Below are positions 10,465 to 21,110 of a DNA stretch of 64,000 nt, one piece after another. The stretch's first letter is position 1; every line of letters starts with the position of its first letter. The DNA comes from Chrysoperla carnea (Eukaryota; Arthropoda; Insecta; Neuroptera; Chrysopidae). The translations under genes and the position numbers were made by a program. Location: assembly GCF_905475395.1 (NCBI RefSeq), contig NC_058338.1:98689435-98753434 (forward strand), in the 5' to 3' direction. Below the pieces are notes generated by a model that was not told where the DNA came from, ran no database searches, and saw only the letters and a program-made list of their open reading frames with translations.

Positions 10465-10805
10465 GGAGCTCGCAACGTCAGCAGAACAAGAATTTTATTA
10501 TTGCTGATTTTATGATATGTTGTTCTTCTTGCTCTTTCAGTTAGAGCTTGGGTCATCTGGCTGGCGGTAGTGGTTGCGTTTAGTACTGCGCAGCCTAAAT
10601 GTTACAGGTAATAATCCTTTTAAAAGTGTTTTAGTATGTCTGTAATTTTAATATTATGTTATTTAAGTATACAAAAATCTAAAATTAATTTGCCAGGCGG
10701 TAATTCGGTTGCTAAACCTTGAAAAAAGTGAAAAAGTTATGAAAAATAAATGACATTTGTTAAATATATATCTTATTTTATGTTTTTTTCCAAGTGTGGT
10801 AAATG

Positions 10806-10873
10806 GCTGTGGTCGTTAGCAACTGCAATAATTTTAGTGATTACTAGTTCCGAGTTCAAATCCAGCAGCAGTA
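10806..10873 (+). repeat. tRNA-like module in the left arm of the inverted repeat
   Basis: TGGCTGTGGTCGTTAGCAAC resembles an A box, and GAGTTCAAATCC 55 bp later resembles a B box. Terminal GCTG/CAGC can pair. A poly-T run follows. It is too diverged for a functional tRNA, so a tRNA-derived SINE head is more likely. Confidence 0.4.
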
Positions 10874-11287
10874 ACCTTTTTTTTTTTTTAAATTTATTAT
10901 CTTATGTAATTCTTTAAATTTTTTAATTTATTTAACTTTTATTGTAATGAACGTTTCATATTTTATTTTGTGATAATTCTGTATCGTCTTAGTTACGAAG
11001 TTTTAATTATTAGGTTGAATTTGTTCAATAGAGGAGTTGGTTGAGTTTAGTAGTTTTTATCCTGTGCGTTCAAAAATGGGACACAATGATTATTTAAAGA
11101 AAGAAGAATGGGTCGATTTTTATTGTTATTATTATTATTATTAATTATATATATATATATTAATATTATATCACGAGTATTATATCAAGTGAATCGTACA
11201 GAGTTATCAAAAAATAAAATGAGAAACGTTCAATATAACAAAAATTATAAAAAATTCAATAGAAATAAGATAATAAATTTAAAAAAA

Positions 11288-11377
11288 AAAATGATGATTG
11301 CTGCTGAATTCGAACTCGGAACTAGTAATCACTAAAATAATTACAAAATGCTAGCGCCTAAACGACCACAGCCATTT
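11288..11377 (-). repeat. tRNA-like module in the right arm of the inverted repeat
   Basis: Inverted counterpart of the module at 10806-10873. On the minus strand it reads GCTGTGGTCGTTTAGGCGCT ... CCGAGTTCGAATTC AGCAGC, about 73 nt from end to end. It keeps the B-box-like GTTCGAATTC and a possible GCTG/CAGC acceptor pairing better than the left copy. Confidence 0.4.
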
Positions 11378-11679
11378 ACCACACTTAGAAAAAAACATAA
11401 AATAAGATATATATTTAACAAATGTCATTTATTTTTCATAACTTTTTCGCTTTTTTTCAAGATTTAGCAACCGAATTACCGTCTGGCAAATTAATTTTAG
11501 GTTTTTGTATACTTAAATAACATAATTTTAAAATTACAGACATAATAAAATTCTTTTAAAATTTAGTGTTATGACCTGTATACTTAGGCTGCGCATTACT
11601 AAACAGCATATCATAAAATCAGCAATAATAAAATTCTCCCTCGAAAACTATGCGAGCTCCTATACTATATAGTTCTCAT

Positions 11680-13314
11680 TTAAAAATTTTCGTCTGATAT
11701 TTCTTCTTTAATAAATACATGTTCAATTTTAACGATTTCCTCTGGTATTTCTTCTTTAACTCTTGTAATAGTTTCAGATTTCATATTCAAATGTCCAATA
11801 TGTAGATTTGAATGATGTTTTTGACTAGATTTCGAGTGAGTTTGTTTATGCCGAATTAAATCACTTTGCGTATTAAATTTTTTATCACAAACTTCACAAG
11901 AAAAAGGTTTTTCGCCAGTATGAGTTCGTTTATGTACAATTAAATGACTACTGACAGTAAATGATTTATTACAAATTTCGCATGAAAAAGGTTTCTCGCC
12001 AGTATGAATTCGCATGTGCTGAATTAAACCATGTTGAAACGTAAATTTTTTTTCACAATCTTCACATGAATAAGGTTTTTCGCCAGTATGAATTCTTTTA
12101 TGTCTGATTAAACTATGTTGCTGATTAAATGCCTTATCACAAACTTGACATGTAAATGGTTTGTTTCCAGTGTGTATTCGTTTATGTTTAATTAAATTTC
12201 CTTTGCTATTAAATGTTTTATTACAAATTTCACAAGAATGAGGTTTTTCTCCAGTATGAGTTCGTTTATGAATAACTAAGTTGCTATGATTACTAAATTC
12301 TTTATTACAAAATTCACATGAGAACGTATTGTTTCCAATATGAATTCGTTTATGAATATATAATTGATGCATCTTGGAAAATGTTTTATCACAAACTTTA
12401 CACGAATAACCGTTTCCCCCGGTGTGAATTAGTTTATGACGAGTTAAATAATTTTGCGAATTAAATTTTCTACCACAAACTTCACATGAAAACGATTTTT
12501 CTTTAATATGAGTTCCTTTATTTACATTTAGACTGCTTTGATGAGTTTTCGTTTTATCACAAACTTCATAAGAAAAACGTTTTTCTTCATTATTAATTGC
12601 TACAGGTGTCGTTTCAAAATTTCCGTCGGATATTTCTTTTTTAATTCTTCCATGTTCCAAAGTAACAATTTCAGAATCCAATTTTTTCCCTCGAAAATGA
12701 CTTTGTTTATGTCTAATTAAACTATGTTTTTGAGTAAATTTTTTATTACAAATTTCACATGAATAAGGTTTTTCTCCGGTGTGAATTAGTTTATGTCGAG
12801 CTAAATCACTTTGAGAATTAAATTTTTTGTCACAAACTTCACAAGAAAAAGGTTTTTCTCCAGTATGGATTCTTTTATGTTTAATTAAATTATGTTTATG
12901 ATTAAATGTTTTATTACAAACGTCACATGTAAAACGTTTCTGTTCATTATTAATCCGATGATTTTCCAAAATATTTTCACCAATTTCTTCCCCATTTTCC
13001 TTTTTATCAATGAACTCTTCACTTAGTCTTCCATATTCCATTGTAACAGTTTCGGTGGTTTCTTCTTGCATTTCTTCTTTAAGCAGTACATGTTCAAAAT
13101 CTTCTTCTGGTATTTCTTCTTCAATTAATACATCTTCCTTTGTAAAAGTTTCCTCAAGTATTTCTTTTTTAATTCTTACAATCTCCATTGTTTCACTTTC
13201 TTCAATAATTTCCGTATTTAATTGTTGTTCAAGTTTAATGTTTTCTGTGTTAACAAATTGAATATCAAAATTATTAAATGAATTATTTAGCATTTTCTTT
13301 CTTTCTACATGCAT
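11680..13314 (-). CDS. C2H2 zinc-finger protein, probably C-terminally truncated
   Basis: 544 residues. The acidic N-terminus (1-125) is rich in IKxE/IKKE words that resemble SUMO-acceptor sites. Three C2H2 fingers lie at 129-206 with TGEKP linkers. A degenerate finger at about 248-269 has lost its first Cys (SYEVC). Eight fingers follow at 275-497. The C-terminal tail again has VKEEIPEE and IKEEISDENF. It is expected to be a nuclear DNA-binding regulator; targets are unknown. The C-terminus stops 20 bp from a large inverted repeat, beyond which a matching zinc-finger linker continues in the same orientation, so the original protein was probably longer. The start at 13314 is the first ATG; a second in-frame Met lies seven codons later, so the start is uncertain. 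Divergent to the gene at 14880. Confidence 0.9.
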   Translation of the reverse strand: MHVERKKMLNNSFNNFDIQFVNTENIKLEQQLNTEIIEESETMEIVRIKKEILEETFTKEDVLIEEEIPEEDFEHVLLKEEMQEETTETVTMEYGRLSEEFIDKKENGEEIGENILENHRINNEQKRFTCDVCNKTFNHKHNLIKHKRIHTGEKPFSCEVCDKKFNSQSDLARHKLIHTGEKPYSCEICNKKFTQKHSLIRHKQSHFRGKKLDSEIVTLEHGRIKKEISDGNFETTPVAINNEEKRFSYEVCDKTKTHQSSLNVNKGTHIKEKSFSCEVCGRKFNSQNYLTRHKLIHTGGNGYSCKVCDKTFSKMHQLYIHKRIHIGNNTFSCEFCNKEFSNHSNLVIHKRTHTGEKPHSCEICNKTFNSKGNLIKHKRIHTGNKPFTCQVCDKAFNQQHSLIRHKRIHTGEKPYSCEDCEKKFTFQHGLIQHMRIHTGEKPFSCEICNKSFTVSSHLIVHKRTHTGEKPFSCEVCDKKFNTQSDLIRHKQTHSKSSQKHHSNLHIGHLNMKSETITRVKEEIPEEIVKIEHVFIKEEISDENF

Positions 13315-13628
13315 ATTTTATACAAGTTCACAAATGAAGCCATTTAAATTGAATGTCAACAACATTTGGCTACGTTCAGAGAAACTACAGTAAGGCATGC
13401 CATAAAAACATTGAATACAGTGGATTTGTAAAAATATAAAACTTGCATCAAGTATATGCGAAAAGCATGTTTAGGAGAAATTACTTATTGTAGACCTTGG
13501 AACAGAAAGAGTGCTTTGTTAAATGATTAATGCATACTTGAAACTTCGCGAATGGCTTCCTTTTGGTGAGTCTATCAAACTTTCTCTCAACGACTTTTTT
13601 CGAAAGTGTTGCGTTTTCAAATAAGCAC

Positions 13629-13890
13629 GATAGCGTCATATTTAAGCTATCGGTCTGAAAAAACACAGAAGAGAATTAGTCGGGCAATTCAGCTAGAATT
13701 AATTATGGCATTGAAAGGCAAAAATACTTAAAGTACATGTTCGAGGTCGTAGATAAGCTCATCGGTGCAGTATTTTTGTCGGACAAAATATTTTATTTTT
13801 AAATAATTATTAATGTTATCAAGTGGTCATAGTGTCCAAAAAATTCCCTGCAGCGTTTTTTCAGAGCGATAGCTTAAATATGACGTTATC
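13629..13890. mobile_element. Short element with 36-bp inverted ends
   Basis: Arms 13629-13664 and 13855-13890 are inverted 36-mers differing at two positions (GATA[G/A]CGTCATATTTAAGC...). The 190-bp interior has no gene. This looks like a small non-autonomous DNA element; no target duplication was recognised. Confidence 0.55.
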
Positions 13891-14164
13891 AAAAAATTTT
13901 TTCTTCTAAAATGTTATTTTAAATTTTCAAATTTTTTTATACTAAAATGTTATTTCTTAAAGAAAAGGCAATATGATGAAATACTTTTAGAAAACGTTTT
14001 ACGTCTAACAGAATACATAAGAAATCCAATAGTAAATAATTTACGTGAGTTAATTTTTGTTTGTTTTAGAAACTATAAACTATCGACCATAAAAAATGCG
14101 CCAACAATTATCCAGAGATATCGAAGAGCTCAAAGCGACAGCTGTATGTATTTGATATGTAAAA

Positions 14165-14340
14165 CTGATTTATTGGTATGTTATTTGGACCCCTTATAGG
14201 AGAGTGTGAAAATACGTTTTGTGAGCAAACAAGTTGTGCTACCAGCGTACACTTACAAAACGTAGTTTCACTATCCCTTTATGGTTTCAAATAACTTATT
14301 AAGAAAGCAGCTTTACATCGCAAGATTTTAATGTAGAATT
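14165..14340. mobile_element. Foldback MITE related to 9470-9695
   Basis: TTGGTATGTTATTTGGACCC on the left and an inverted counterpart ending AGCAGCTTTACATCGC on the right, with the same gtgaaa...acgttttg core as the 9.5-kb copy. Confidence 0.55.
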
Positions 14341-14354
14341 CATAGAATATTATA

Positions 14355-14625
14355 CATAGAGAACACGAGGGTCTACTAGCCTGTAAGTGGATGCGATATG
14401 ATGAATGAGAGAGAAGACTGTCAGTGAGTTTGCCTGTGTCCTTAATCATAATCATATGTACATATATATTTATTATATGTATTAGTAAGTATAAGTATAT
14501 GTATTAGACAAAGACACAGGGGAACTTACTGACTTCTTCTTACTTACTTACAGTCTTCTCTCTCGCTTCGCATATCGCAACCACTTACAGGCTAGCGTTC
14601 TCCATCTTCATATCTCTATGGTAGA
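14355..14625. mobile_element. Foldback MITE with ~90-bp arms
   Basis: Both arms contain CTAGCCTGTAAGTGG, GCGATATG and GAGAGAGAAGACTGT in inverted orientation, separated by an AT-rich TATATG core. No coding capacity. Confidence 0.65.
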
Positions 14626-14879
14626 ATTTGACTGACGTGTAATAAAAGGTTAAATTTAAGGTCGTGTTTAGAACACTTGTTAATCTTTTGTTTTTTTGAA
14701 CGGAACCTAAACAAGTAAACTTTCTAAATTTTGACGTTTTGGCATTCGTTACACGCTTAAGAATAATATATAATGTTATTAGTTTATCCTTGTTTTTAGT
14801 TTATCCTAGGATTTTCAAATTTCAACCAAAAATTAAATATTGGCATTTACTTTAAATAAAACTATAAATTTGTGTTAAG

Positions 14880-15689
14880 ATGAATGAAATAACCCATATT
14901 CATTTAACCAAAGACGGTAATAGGGAAAATGTCAATACAGAATTAATAGTAATTAAAGAAGAAAGCTCCGAAAATGAGGAAAGTATAGAAGATGAGTATT
15001 TGAGTATATCACAAATGTGTACCGTAGATTTAAAAGAAGGTGAACTACCACAAGTCAAAAATAAAGTTATTCAAATTTTTAAATGCGATACATGCGAGAA
15101 AATTTTTAAACGGCATAGTAGTTTAATTCAGCATAAACGTATTCACACAGGCGAAAAACCATACACTTGTGAAATTTGTCATAAAACGTATACAGCTCAA
15201 GGCAGTTTAACTCAGCACAAAAGAATTCATACCGGAGAAAAACCTTACAAGTGTCATATTTGTGATAAAAAGTTTACCACACAAAGTCATTTACCCGAAC
15301 ATTTACGCACGCATACCGGGGAAAAACCGTACTCTTGTGAAACATGCGGGAAACGTTTCTCACAATCCAGTAGTTTAATTAAACATCAACAAGTGCATTC
15401 AGGACAGAAACCATATAAATGCAGTATTTGTTACAAAGGTTTTACACAACAAGGTAATTTAATGCAACATGAACGTATTCATAATGGGGTGAAATTATTT
15501 AAATGTGGTGTTTGTGATAAAACATTTACACAACATGGAAATTTATTACAACATGAACGAATTCACAGTGCTCATAAACCGTATAAGTGTGGTGTTTGTG
15601 ATAAAGGATTTGCTCATCACAATGGACTTACGCAACATGTCAAATGTCATGCGGGGTTTTTAATGTCGATGAAAAGTTCATCAAAATAA
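14880..15689 (+). CDS. C2H2 zinc-finger protein, seven fingers
   Basis: 269 residues. The N-terminus is acidic with IKEESSENEES, then SISQMCTVDLK, a block nearly repeated in the gene at 45.3 kb. Seven C2H2 fingers run from about residue 66 to 259, the first four with canonical TGEKP-type linkers and the fifth and sixth with NGVKL and SAHKP linkers. Spacing is CX2CX12HX3H throughout. It is likely a sequence-specific nuclear regulator. It appears intronless here, unlike its paralogue, which starts at a splice acceptor. The stop TAA at 15687 lies inside an AATAAA (15685-15690), so the polyadenylation signal overlaps the end of the gene or lies shortly after. Confidence 0.92.
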   Translation: MNEITHIHLTKDGNRENVNTELIVIKEESSENEESIEDEYLSISQMCTVDLKEGELPQVKNKVIQIFKCDTCEKIFKRHSSLIQHKRIHTGEKPYTCEICHKTYTAQGSLTQHKRIHTGEKPYKCHICDKKFTTQSHLPEHLRTHTGEKPYSCETCGKRFSQSSSLIKHQQVHSGQKPYKCSICYKGFTQQGNLMQHERIHNGVKLFKCGVCDKTFTQHGNLLQHERIHSAHKPYKCGVCDKGFAHHNGLTQHVKCHAGFLMSMKSSSK

Positions 15690-15741
15690 AAGAATTTATT
15701 TTGAACCGTCATCGTAGAAGTTATGAAGTGGATTAAGAAAT

Positions 15742-15905
15742 GTAAAATTGTACAGGGAAGAACCGAACAACAAGTAGACCGTACTAAGAGAGTACCGTAC
15801 TCTAAGGCTTAGGAGTCTGACGTTATACCTATTTTTAATTGTACAGAGAAGAAAAAGTAGATCGTACTGAGAGAATACCGTACCCTTGGGGTCTGAAACT
15901 CAATA
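15742..15905. repeat. Diverged tandem duplication, about 90-bp unit
   Basis: AATTGTACAG.GAAGAA, GTAGA.CGTACT.AGAGA.TACCGTAC and GGGTCTGA-type words recur once. The rest of 15690-16487 shows no gene. Confidence 0.6.
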
Positions 15906-16488
15906 ATATATGGGACACGGGTCCGTCTTAGTTGGCCAAAGGTATTTATTTGAATGCCAACATTGCAGCATAAATTCAGGGTGTCACAGGGTGGTTACAG
16001 GGTGCTTTTTGTAAGTTGATATTTGCAAAATAACTTAACAAGCCGTGGATAAGGTATGGTGTGACCCTTGGAGTCCACACGAATAATTTCCCAGCATAAT
16101 AAATAGTTATACATATTTAAAAGAAATAAGACTCGAAATGACTAGACCGAATGTTATGAAATTCTTTTCGGATCATGTTACCATTAATACGCTTCGATTG
16201 TCGATTTCATTGGTTGTTCGCGCTGTGTTGACGATGAAAAAATGTCTACGGACGTATATACGTGCACATACTTCTTCTCCAAATCAGTGTTAATGCTTTA
16301 TCCTGACCATGAAACGTAAAGATATGTTGAAAATTTCGATTTCGAAAATCGGACCTATTGTAATAACTTCTTATACTGGAAAGTTAATAAATAATTCAGA
16401 CAAAAAAAATTGTTTTAAAGAGGAAAAAAGTTAATTTTTATCTGAAAAAAAATTTTTTTAATGCATAATTCTTGTGATTCGAACAAAA

Positions 16489-17050
16489 AACAAGTGAAAA
16501 CAAACAATTGACTGAGTTAATTGTTGAAATACCATGCATAGTCAGTGTTGATTTCTTTATCACATTACACATACAAACATGTGTCACATACATAATTGAT
16601 AATCAAGTATAGTACATATTATAAAATTTCCGCCTAATTGGTGCCCTCACGGGTAAACAGTGATGTTTACGAAAAAATGTTTCAAACAAAAGTTGTTTAA
16701 TTTTTGATAAGGAACATCTTTTACATTTAAACTTTTGTTCTATCTCTAACGGTTTACAAGATGGGTCCTACGATAGACTCAATTGACCTATGATGCTCAT
16801 TTGCTCACGAACTTGACCTCACTTTTTACGTCCTGAGTACGCTGTAAAAATTTCAGCTCGATATCTTTTTTCGTTTTTAAGTTATCGTGTCCACAGACGG
16901 ACGGACGGACAGACAACCGGAAATGGACTAATTAGGTGATTTTATGAACACTTATGACAAAATTTTTTTCCTAGCATCATTATTTTTAAGCGTTACAAAC
17001 TTGGGACTAAACTTAATATACTATGTATATTTCATATATACATGGTATAA
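16489..17050 (+). repeat. Abundant unclassified repeat, near-complete copy G
   Basis: Runs from CAAGTGAAAACAAACAATTG to ATATATACATGGTATAA, with the CCCTCACGGGTAAACAGTGA and ggacggacggac blocks present. It is followed after 50 bp by another copy in the same orientation. Confidence 0.85.
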
Positions 17051-17100
17051 TAACAAATATTTTCATTGATTTTTTATGAGAGAACCTTTGTTATTTAAAA

Positions 17101-17700
17101 CAAGTGAAAACAAACAATTGACTGAGTTAACTGTTGAAATACCATGTATAGACAGTGTTGATTCCACAATCGTTTGTTTTTTTAACGTCATGTAAATAAA
17201 AAAAGATTGCCACTCTTAGGTAGCCATACATACATATATATCACAAACTTATAACTGATATTCCCATATAACACGTACTATATAATTTTCCCTCACGGGT
17301 AAACAGTGATATTTACAAAAAAATGTTTCAAACAAAAATTGTTTATTTTTTTAGTGGAACCATTTTTTACATTTAAACTTTTGTTATATCTATAATGGTT
17401 TACAAAATGGGTCCTACGGGCCCAAAATCCAATTGACCAACGTTGCTCATTTACAAACTCGACGTCACTTTTTACGTCTTAAGTACGCTATAAAAATTTC
17501 AGCTTCATCTTTTTTCGTTTTTATAGGTTATCGTGTTAACGAACGGGCAGACAAACAGACAGACAATCGAAATTAACTATCTAGATGATTTTATAAACAA
17601 CTATACCAAAATTTTGATCGTAGCATCAATATTTTTAAGCGTTACAAACTTGGAACAAAACTTAGTATACATTGATATATTTTATAAATATATGGTATAA
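17101..17700 (+). repeat. Abundant unclassified repeat, copy H
   Basis: Same termini as copy G; more diverged inside (GGCAGACAAACAGACAGACA in place of the GGAC run). It abuts an inverted copy. Confidence 0.85.
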
Positions 17701-18306
17701 AAAGCAATCTATATATGTAATTTATATCAAAGTATACTAAGTTAAATCCCAAGTTTGTAACGCTTAAAAATATTGATGCTACGGACGATTTTGGTATATG
17801 TGTTCATAAATTCACCTTATTAGTCCATTTTCGGTTGTCAGTCTGTCCGTAAACAAGATAACTCAAAAACGAAAATAAATATCAAGCTGACATTTTTGTA
17901 GTGTGATCAGGACTTAAAAGTAAGATTGAGTTAGTAACTGAGCAACATAGGTCAATAGGGTCTTGGATCCGTAGGACCCATCTCGTAAACCGTTAGAACA
18001 AAAGTTTAATTGTAAAAAATGTCCCTTATAGAAAATAATAACTTTTGTTTGAAACATTTTTTCGTAAACATCACTATTTTCCCGTGAGGGCGCAAATTAG
18101 GTTATAACATTATATAGTACGTATTATATGGGAATATCAGTTATGTGTATGTGATACCATAGTCGTGTGATATGTATATACACGACTGTGGCTATCTAAG
18201 AGTAGCTATCTTTCTTTACTTAGAAAAGGGAAAAAAAATTCCATTTATAGACAATTTTTTTTGTCTATACATGGTATTTCAATAATTAACTCAGTCAATT
18301 GTTTTT
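17701..18306 (-). repeat. Abundant unclassified repeat, copy I
   Basis: Inverted relative to copy H and directly adjoining it, so 17101-18306 is a head-to-head pair that could fold into a large hairpin. Complete family order is visible in reverse. Confidence 0.85.
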
Positions 18307-18449
18307 TTCTTTTTTTATTATATAGTTTATAAATAATTAAATATAATTAATTTAGAATTTTAAACAATTTTATAAAAAATCGGATGCAGTTATATAGAAT
18401 ATTATACCCATGTCACCCTAGCCCCCCCACCATCGCAAACCAAATTGGC

Positions 18450-19290
18450 TCAACCCAAAAAATTTTGTGTTATTTATGTGCTAATTAGTTGCTCTATTCC
18501 CGATTTTGTTGCTCCAGCCGTTTAGCAGGAATCAACGATTAAATGTGGGGGGACTAGGTTGACGTCACGCTAGCCCCCACAAATCGTAATGACGGCACAA
18601 ATTCAAAAAATGAATATTTGAGAATTTTGTGCTATTTATGTGCTAATTAGTTGCTCTATTCCCGATTTTGTTGCTCCAGCCGTTTAGCAGGAATCGACGA
18701 TTGAAATTGGGGGGCTAGGTTGACGTCACGCTAGCCCCCCCAAATCGTATGACGGCACAAATTCAAAAAGTGAATATATGAGAATTTTGTGCTATTTATG
18801 TGCTAATTAGTTGCTCTATTCCCGATTTTGTTGCTCCAGCCGTTTAGCAGGAATCGACGATTAAAAGTGGGGGGGCGGGTAGGTTGACGTCACGCTAGCC
18901 CCCCCAAATCGTAATGAAGACACAAAACCAAAAAGTGAATATATGAGAATTAGTTGCTATTTATGTGCTTTAAGAAACCGGTAAAACATTTACGAAAATG
19001 TCTACCGTTTACAGTGAAACCTATACATGCCCTTCCCCTACTACCACAAAACAAATTCGTTCTACCCAAAAAAAATTTAGTGCTATTTATGTGCTAATTA
19101 GTTGCTCTATTCCCGATTTTGTTGCTCCAGCCGTTTGGCAGGAATCAACGATTAAACGTGAGGGGGCTAGGTTAACGTCACGCTAGCCCCCCCCCCAATT
19201 CGTAACGCCAGCACAAAACCAAAAAGTGAATATATGGGAATTAGTTGCTATTTATGTGCTTTAAGAAACCGGTAAAACATTTACGAAAAT
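18450..19290. repeat. Tandem ~161-bp units in the left terminal inverted repeat
   Basis: Units contain TATTTATGTGCTAATTAGTT, CCCGATTTTGTTGCTCCAGC, CGTTTAGCAGGAATC and GGTTGACGTCACGCTAGCCC. GACGTCAC-type junctions occur at 18560, 18721, 18885 and, with one change, about 19171. The last two units are separated by a GAAACCGGTAAAACATTTAC block that repeats at 19265. Confidence 0.85.
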
Positions 19291-19338
19291 AATGCAGAAA
19301 ATATAATAGCGTCCAATGAAGTTGAAGACTGGCGGGGA

Positions 19339-20536
19339 ATGGGAAAGGAAATAAAACAATCAAAAGGAAGATATTTGCAAAAGGGGAGGATTGTAAATGA
19401 ATGTACATTAGAAAATAATATTCAAAAAATACCGATAATTCGCAATGGAAATACATTATCTTTGAGATCTATATTAATAGATAAAAATAAATACATGCTA
19501 ACTAACACCTGCGCATTTGATAGTGTTTTGCAATTGTTTGTCGCAGCGTATTTCGACTCCGAAGTCATAAAAAATTTAATAGAAATAGATCTTAATTTAA
19601 AATTTTTTGAATTGGTTCGAGAAATGGCCTCTCGTGGGGTTAAAAAACAATCTTATAGATTGCGAGCGTTAATCCTTCGAGAAATATTTGAAAATATAAA
19701 ATCAACAAACGATTTAATTATAATTAAATGTGAAGTCACAGTGGCACATTTGTGTCGAAAATTATTTGAAAAGTATCCTTCATTAAAAGAGGTTTCAAAA
19801 TGCAGCGAATGCAATGAAGAAAGACGGAAATGTTTGCAAATAGTTCCAGTTTCTTTATTGCAACTATTAGAAGGAAATTTTTTCTGAAATAGAAAAAAGT
19901 ATTTCCATCGAAGGGTTGCGAAGATGCTGTCAACCAGAATGTCAAGGTTTTGAAACCACTACAATTTCGGAAATAGGTGCGTATCATTCTAAGATAATTT
20001 TTTCAAACGTATTGCAAGATAACTTACGTCATGAAGCACTCACACTTCACAAATGTTATATACGCTATTACATTATTTTAATAAAAAAATCAGTTTTATA
20101 TTAATAATGTAAGCGTATTTCATCGGATCCTAGTTTTCAATTATCATATAATATTTTGGGTGTTCAAATCAGGGAATTAAACTTGCAGTAGATTGAAAAT
20201 TTGTAAACAAATAGCCAATAATATACATTTATTTATTATTTACAAGAACGTTCATCATAATAGAAACGTACAATATCAATGAAGAAGAAATTAGTGTTCT
20301 CTTAAAAAATATTCCTAAGACACTATACACTCTCCGGAATAGTACATTTTAAAATTAGCAAACCTCCCGACAAAAACATTACTCGGAACTTTCAGGAAAT
20401 TGGACACTATAGTTGTATCTCTTATAGAAATGGCATGTGGATTAAATATGACGACTGTCAAGATAATCCTAAAATTCTAAGAGACACTGGCATAGTTTGT
20501 CCACATGCCATTCTATACGTTGCACCCAAACCATAG
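19339..20536 (+). pseudogene. Ubiquitin-specific-protease-like (peptidase C19-like) gene, frameshifted
   Basis: The first 182 residues read in one frame and carry LTNTCAFDSVLQLF around Cys58, resembling the Cys box of USP proteases, then CSEC at 155-158. A frameshift near 19876 moves to a second frame with CCQPEC, giving a CxxC...CxxxC pair like a USP zinc ribbon. A third piece (about 20262-20340) contains LLKNIPKTLYTL. After another shift a 64-residue piece ends at 20536 with IGHYSCISYRNGMWIKYDD, resembling the catalytic His box. Order Cys box, zinc pair, His box is that of USPs. Two or more frameshifts make it inactive unless introns are hidden. It lies inside the transposon, probably as cargo or an original second gene. 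No transposase motif was seen. Confidence 0.62.
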
Positions 20537-20706
20537 TCATTTTTTTGAAAGTTCCTTGTAATGTTTTTCACACTTTATTACGGACAGTGAAATTGTTTAG
20601 GCACTAAAAAGCTAAGAAAATGTCGCCATTTTTAGTCAAAATTCAAACAAAAAAAAATTTATATCAGTATCTGATTAGTGAATTAATTAAGTTGTTATAA
20701 GTATAA

Positions 20707-21110
20707 ATGTTTTACCGGTTTCTTAAAGCACAGAAATAGCAACTAATTCCCATATATTCACTTTTTGGTTTTGTGCTGGCGTTACGATTTGGGAGGGCTA
20801 GCGTGACGTCAACCTAGCCCCCCCACTTTTAAGCGTTGATTCCTGCCAAACGGCTTGAGCAACAAAATCGGGAATAGAGCAACTAATTAGCACATAAATA
20901 GCACAAAATTTTTTGGGTAGAACGAATTTTTTTTGTGGCAGTAGGGGAAGGGCATGTATAGGTTTCACTGTAAACGGTAGACATTTTCGTAAATGTTTTA
21001 CCGGTTTCTTAAAGCACATAAATAGCAACTAATTTCCATATATTCACTTTTTGGTTTTGTGCCGTCATTACGATTTAGGGGGGCTAGCGTGACGTCAACC
21101 TAGCCAAGCC
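20707..21110. repeat. Inverted tandem ~161-bp units in the right terminal inverted repeat
   Basis: Inverse of the left-hand units, with two complete junctions at 20804 and 21090, and the ACCGGTTTCTTAAAGCAC block at 20713 and 20999. The right side has fewer units than the left, so the arms are unequal (about 460 versus 870 bp). Confidence 0.85.

Larger units (their letters stand above)
10465..11660. mobile_element. Large inverted-repeat (foldback) element, about 1.2 kb
   Basis: Arms at about 10465-10990 and 11160-11660 are inverted copies with small indels. Both outer ends read GGAGCTCGC, and both arms share CAGCCTAA, ATTAATTTGCCAG and GTAAATGGCTGTGGTCG words. The central 170 bp includes a segment also found inverted at 42.24 kb. 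The only ORFs are short and low-complexity. It is flanked on both sides by zinc-finger sequence in the same orientation. Confidence 0.8.

Noticed and set aside
13481-13666. 61-codon minus frame MFFQTDSLNM...
   Set aside because: Overlaps one 36-bp inverted end of a small element and has no recognisable domain.
18450-19290. CRISPR-like regular repeats
   Set aside because: Units are contiguous 161-bp tandem copies in a transposon end, not short repeats with unique spacers, and the genome is eukaryotic.
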